A DNA stretch of 23,936 bases, from assembly GCA_902525995.1 (NCBI GenBank), contig CABZJG010000007.1, positions 1 through 23,936 of the forward strand, written 5' to 3'. The notes under the pieces are model-generated. The model saw only the letters and a list, made by a program, of their open reading frames with translations. It was not told where the DNA came from and made no database searches. This document shows positions 22,426 through 23,936 of the stretch, one piece after another. The stretch's first letter is position 1. Each line of letters starts with the position of its first letter. The stretch comes from Paracoccaceae bacterium. GTDB lineage: Bacteria > Pseudomonadota > Alphaproteobacteria > Rhodobacterales > Rhodobacteraceae. The translations under genes and the position numbers were made by a program.

Positions 22426-23520
22426 ATGGCAGGGTCAAAATTTCTAGAAAGCTTGATAGCGGGCTCTTCCGAAAAAATGAAAGAAGTTCGGCGACACATT
22501 GAACTTGCTGCTCCATATCCGGTAAACGTTTTGGCCGTTGGGCCAACAGGATCAGGTAAAGAATTAATCGCAAGAGGAATACATAAGTTATCTGGCAGAA
22601 GTGGTAAATTCGTTGCTGTGAATTCGGCTGCCATTCCCGCAGAACTTCTGGAGGCTGAATTATTTGGCTATGAAAAAGGCTCATTCACCGGCGCAGACAA
22701 AGGTCGAAAAGGCAAAGTAGAGGAGGCGGCAGGGGGGACTTTGTTTCTTGATGAAATAGGTGACATGCCCTTTTCATTGCAAGCCAAGCTTCTCAGGGTA
22801 TTGGAAACCAAAACGGTTCAAAAAATTGGATCTGAAAAATCGCTGCCTGTTGATTTTAGACTTGTGTGTGCGACCCACGCGGATATTGGATCTTTGGCTA
22901 GGAGAGGTAAATTTAGAGCAGATCTTCTGTATAGGATCGCAGTTTATACTATTGAAAACCCGCCGTTGTCTGACAGAACAGAAGACATCGAAGATTTAAT
23001 TAAAATTCTGTCAATTAAACTCAAAAAAACTGAAAAGAAAATAACACCAGCCAGGTTTGACACAGAGGCAATTGAGTTTTTACGCGCGTACGATTGGCCT
23101 GGGAATATCCGCGAACTGGCAAATTTTTTGCAGAAATGTTCAGTGCTCTACAGTGGAAAATTGTTAACTTTACAGCAAGTCCGACCGCTCATGCCAAATT
23201 TCACAAATGTCCTTGCCGATCCGGATGAGCAAGCAACTCTGTGGGATGCTGCAAGGTCCACAAACGACCAACAGCTATCGCTAGGCTCTGTTCTACAATT
23301 TGAAAACAAAGAAAATATATTTTCTGAGTACTCAAACATATTTGAGAAAAACCAACCGATCAATCTAAAAGAACTTTTGCAAAATATCGAAGGCACACTT
23401 ATCAAAGCAGCCTTACGAGAGTCACAAGGAAGCATTGAGCAAGCCGCATCTAGACTTGGTTTAGATGTTCCGGCTCTGATAGCCAAAATGAAAAGCAATG
23501 CACTTTTCGAGCCACATTAA
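22426..23520 (+). CDS. fleQ: FleQ-like sigma-54 activator (second paralogue)
   Basis: 364 residues, same layout as the activator at the left end of the window: AAA+ domain from the N-terminus, no sensory domain, C-terminal Fis-type helix-turn-helix (about 320-355, LIKAALRESQGSIEQAASRLGLDVPALI). Walker A GPTGSGKE (39-46), Walker B GTLFLDE (104-110) and WPGNIRE (224-230) are intact. The sigma-54 contact loop reads GSFTGA instead of GAFTGA (85-90). By eye about 100 of the first 190 residues equal those of the left paralogue, with no gaps. It diverges from fleT across 157 bases; no sigma-54 promoter points toward it. Which of the two paralogues is the true FleQ cannot be decided here. Confidence 0.85.
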   Translation: MAGSKFLESLIAGSSEKMKEVRRHIELAAPYPVNVLAVGPTGSGKELIARGIHKLSGRSGKFVAVNSAAIPAELLEAELFGYEKGSFTGADKGRKGKVEEAAGGTLFLDEIGDMPFSLQAKLLRVLETKTVQKIGSEKSLPVDFRLVCATHADIGSLARRGKFRADLLYRIAVYTIENPPLSDRTEDIEDLIKILSIKLKKTEKKITPARFDTEAIEFLRAYDWPGNIRELANFLQKCSVLYSGKLLTLQQVRPLMPNFTNVLADPDEQATLWDAARSTNDQQLSLGSVLQFENKENIFSEYSNIFEKNQPINLKELLQNIEGTLIKAALRESQGSIEQAASRLGLDVPALIAKMKSNALFEPH

Positions 23521-23530
23521 AACCCGTTGG

Positions 23531-23719
23531 CTAGACAAGCTTAAACTTCATTTGAGGTAATAGTTTCAATTTCCGCTGCGTTTTGATTTCTTCCGCTTCT
23601 TTTGGGATGGTTTTTTCTGCGGTGGGAGCTGCTTTTTTTTGAAATAATTCAAAGTATTTGAAACGGGGATTACTTATATTCAATAATGAATAGGACAAAC
23701 CTAAATTATCAAAAACCAT
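23531..23719 (-). CDS. possible small basic protein
   Basis: 62 residues, not recognised. The sequence is Lys-rich (15 or so Lys/Arg), hydrophilic, without a membrane segment or motif. The ATG follows the stop of the upstream partial gene by four bases, which favours translational coupling and a real gene, but no Shine-Dalgarno sequence is seen. Its stop lies ten bases from the end of the convergent fleQ-like gene. It may be spurious. Confidence 0.35.
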   Translation of the reverse strand: MVFDNLGLSYSLLNISNPRFKYFELFQKKAAPTAEKTIPKEAEEIKTQRKLKLLPQMKFKLV

Positions 23720-23723
23720 AATT

Positions 23724-23936
23724 TTAAATGGTTCTGAAACTACAAGTAAAACTTAATCTGCACTCTTCATCGGGAAATATTTTGCCCGTCATAACTTCCA
23801 ATTGGTCAGGCGGTATATGAAAATTCGGAGGTGGCACGAATTTACCATTTTCGACAAGACTAGGCCCGATGTAAGCCACCAAGGCTTGAGCAAAAATCCG
23901 ATCACTTTTATTATTTGCGATGCCCGATAAGTAATC
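23724..23936 (-). CDS. 3' end of an unidentified gene, cut by the window edge
   Basis: An uninterrupted minus-strand frame enters from the right edge and stops at TAA 23726-23724, giving the last 70 residues of a protein. Features are the stretches DRIFAQALVAYIGPSLVENG, FVPPPNFHIPPDQLEVMTG and IFPDEECRLSFTC, a mix of hydrophobic and proline-rich segments with two cysteines near the C-terminus. No family is recognised from this fragment. It is probably real, because codon structure is consistent over the whole stretch and a further small frame follows four bases after its stop. Confidence 0.5.
   Translation of the reverse strand, partial: DYLSGIANNKSDRIFAQALVAYIGPSLVENGKFVPPPNFHIPPDQLEVMTGKIFPDEECRLSFTCSFRTI

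Noticed and set aside
23832..23847. TGGCACGAATT resembling a sigma-54 -24 element on the plus strand
   Set aside because: The bases at the -12 position are TTACC without GC at the required spacing, and it lies inside the partial minus-strand coding frame with no plus-strand gene following.

Overview
The window is one AT-rich flagellar gene cluster of a Gram-negative proteobacterium. It encodes the MS ring and C ring (FliF, FliG, FliM, FliN), the export apparatus (FliO, FliP, FliQ, FliR, FlhB, FliH, FliI, FliJ), FliE, FliK, FliL and a MotA/MotB stator. It also encodes the machinery that should transcribe them: a sigma-54 factor and three sigma-54 activators. The arrangement fleT-fliEFGHIJ plus fliKLMNOPQR-flhB, with an rpoN outside its usual housekeeping neighbourhood, is what I know from the Fla1 system of Rhodobacter sphaeroides. 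The likeliest source is therefore an alphaproteobacterium of the Rhodobacterales type, here with unusually AT-rich DNA. That assignment is inference; no rRNA or housekeeping gene is present to confirm it.

Left part (1-5700). A FleQ-like activator with a C-terminal helix-turn-helix (minus strand) and a secreted DUF1566-family protein (minus) are followed by motA-motB-small membrane protein and then rpoN (all plus). motA and rpoN each have a sigma-54 -24/-12 promoter immediately upstream. The stator resembles the sodium-type PomA/PomB pair more than the classical proton-type MotA/MotB.

Centre (5767-22268, all minus strand, reading right to left). fleT-fliE-F-G-H-I-J starts from a sigma-54 promoter at 22308-22293. 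fliK-L-M-N starts from one at 15186-15171. fliO-P-Q-R-flhB starts from an internal one at 11169-11154. The last unit continues into genes I do not recognise: a two-helix membrane protein, a four-cysteine protein, a single-pass coiled-coil protein and a PDZ-like membrane protein. Two start sites (fliJ and fliO) have Shine-Dalgarno sequences that can be sequestered in stem-loops.

Right end (22426-23936). A second FleQ-like activator (plus) diverges from fleT. Beyond it lie a small basic ORF and the 3' end of an unidentified gene, both on the minus strand.

How it fits together. The two FleQ-like proteins have DNA-binding domains but no sensory domain. FleT has an intact AAA+ domain but no DNA-binding domain. 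Neither fleQ-like gene has a visible sigma-54 promoter, whereas fleT, rpoN, the structural operons and the stator do. The simplest reading is that the FleQ-like proteins sit at the top and switch on fleT and rpoN, and that FleQ/FleT complexes with the dedicated sigma-54 then drive basal-body and motor genes. flhA, the rod, hook and filament genes and the chemotaxis genes are not in the window.
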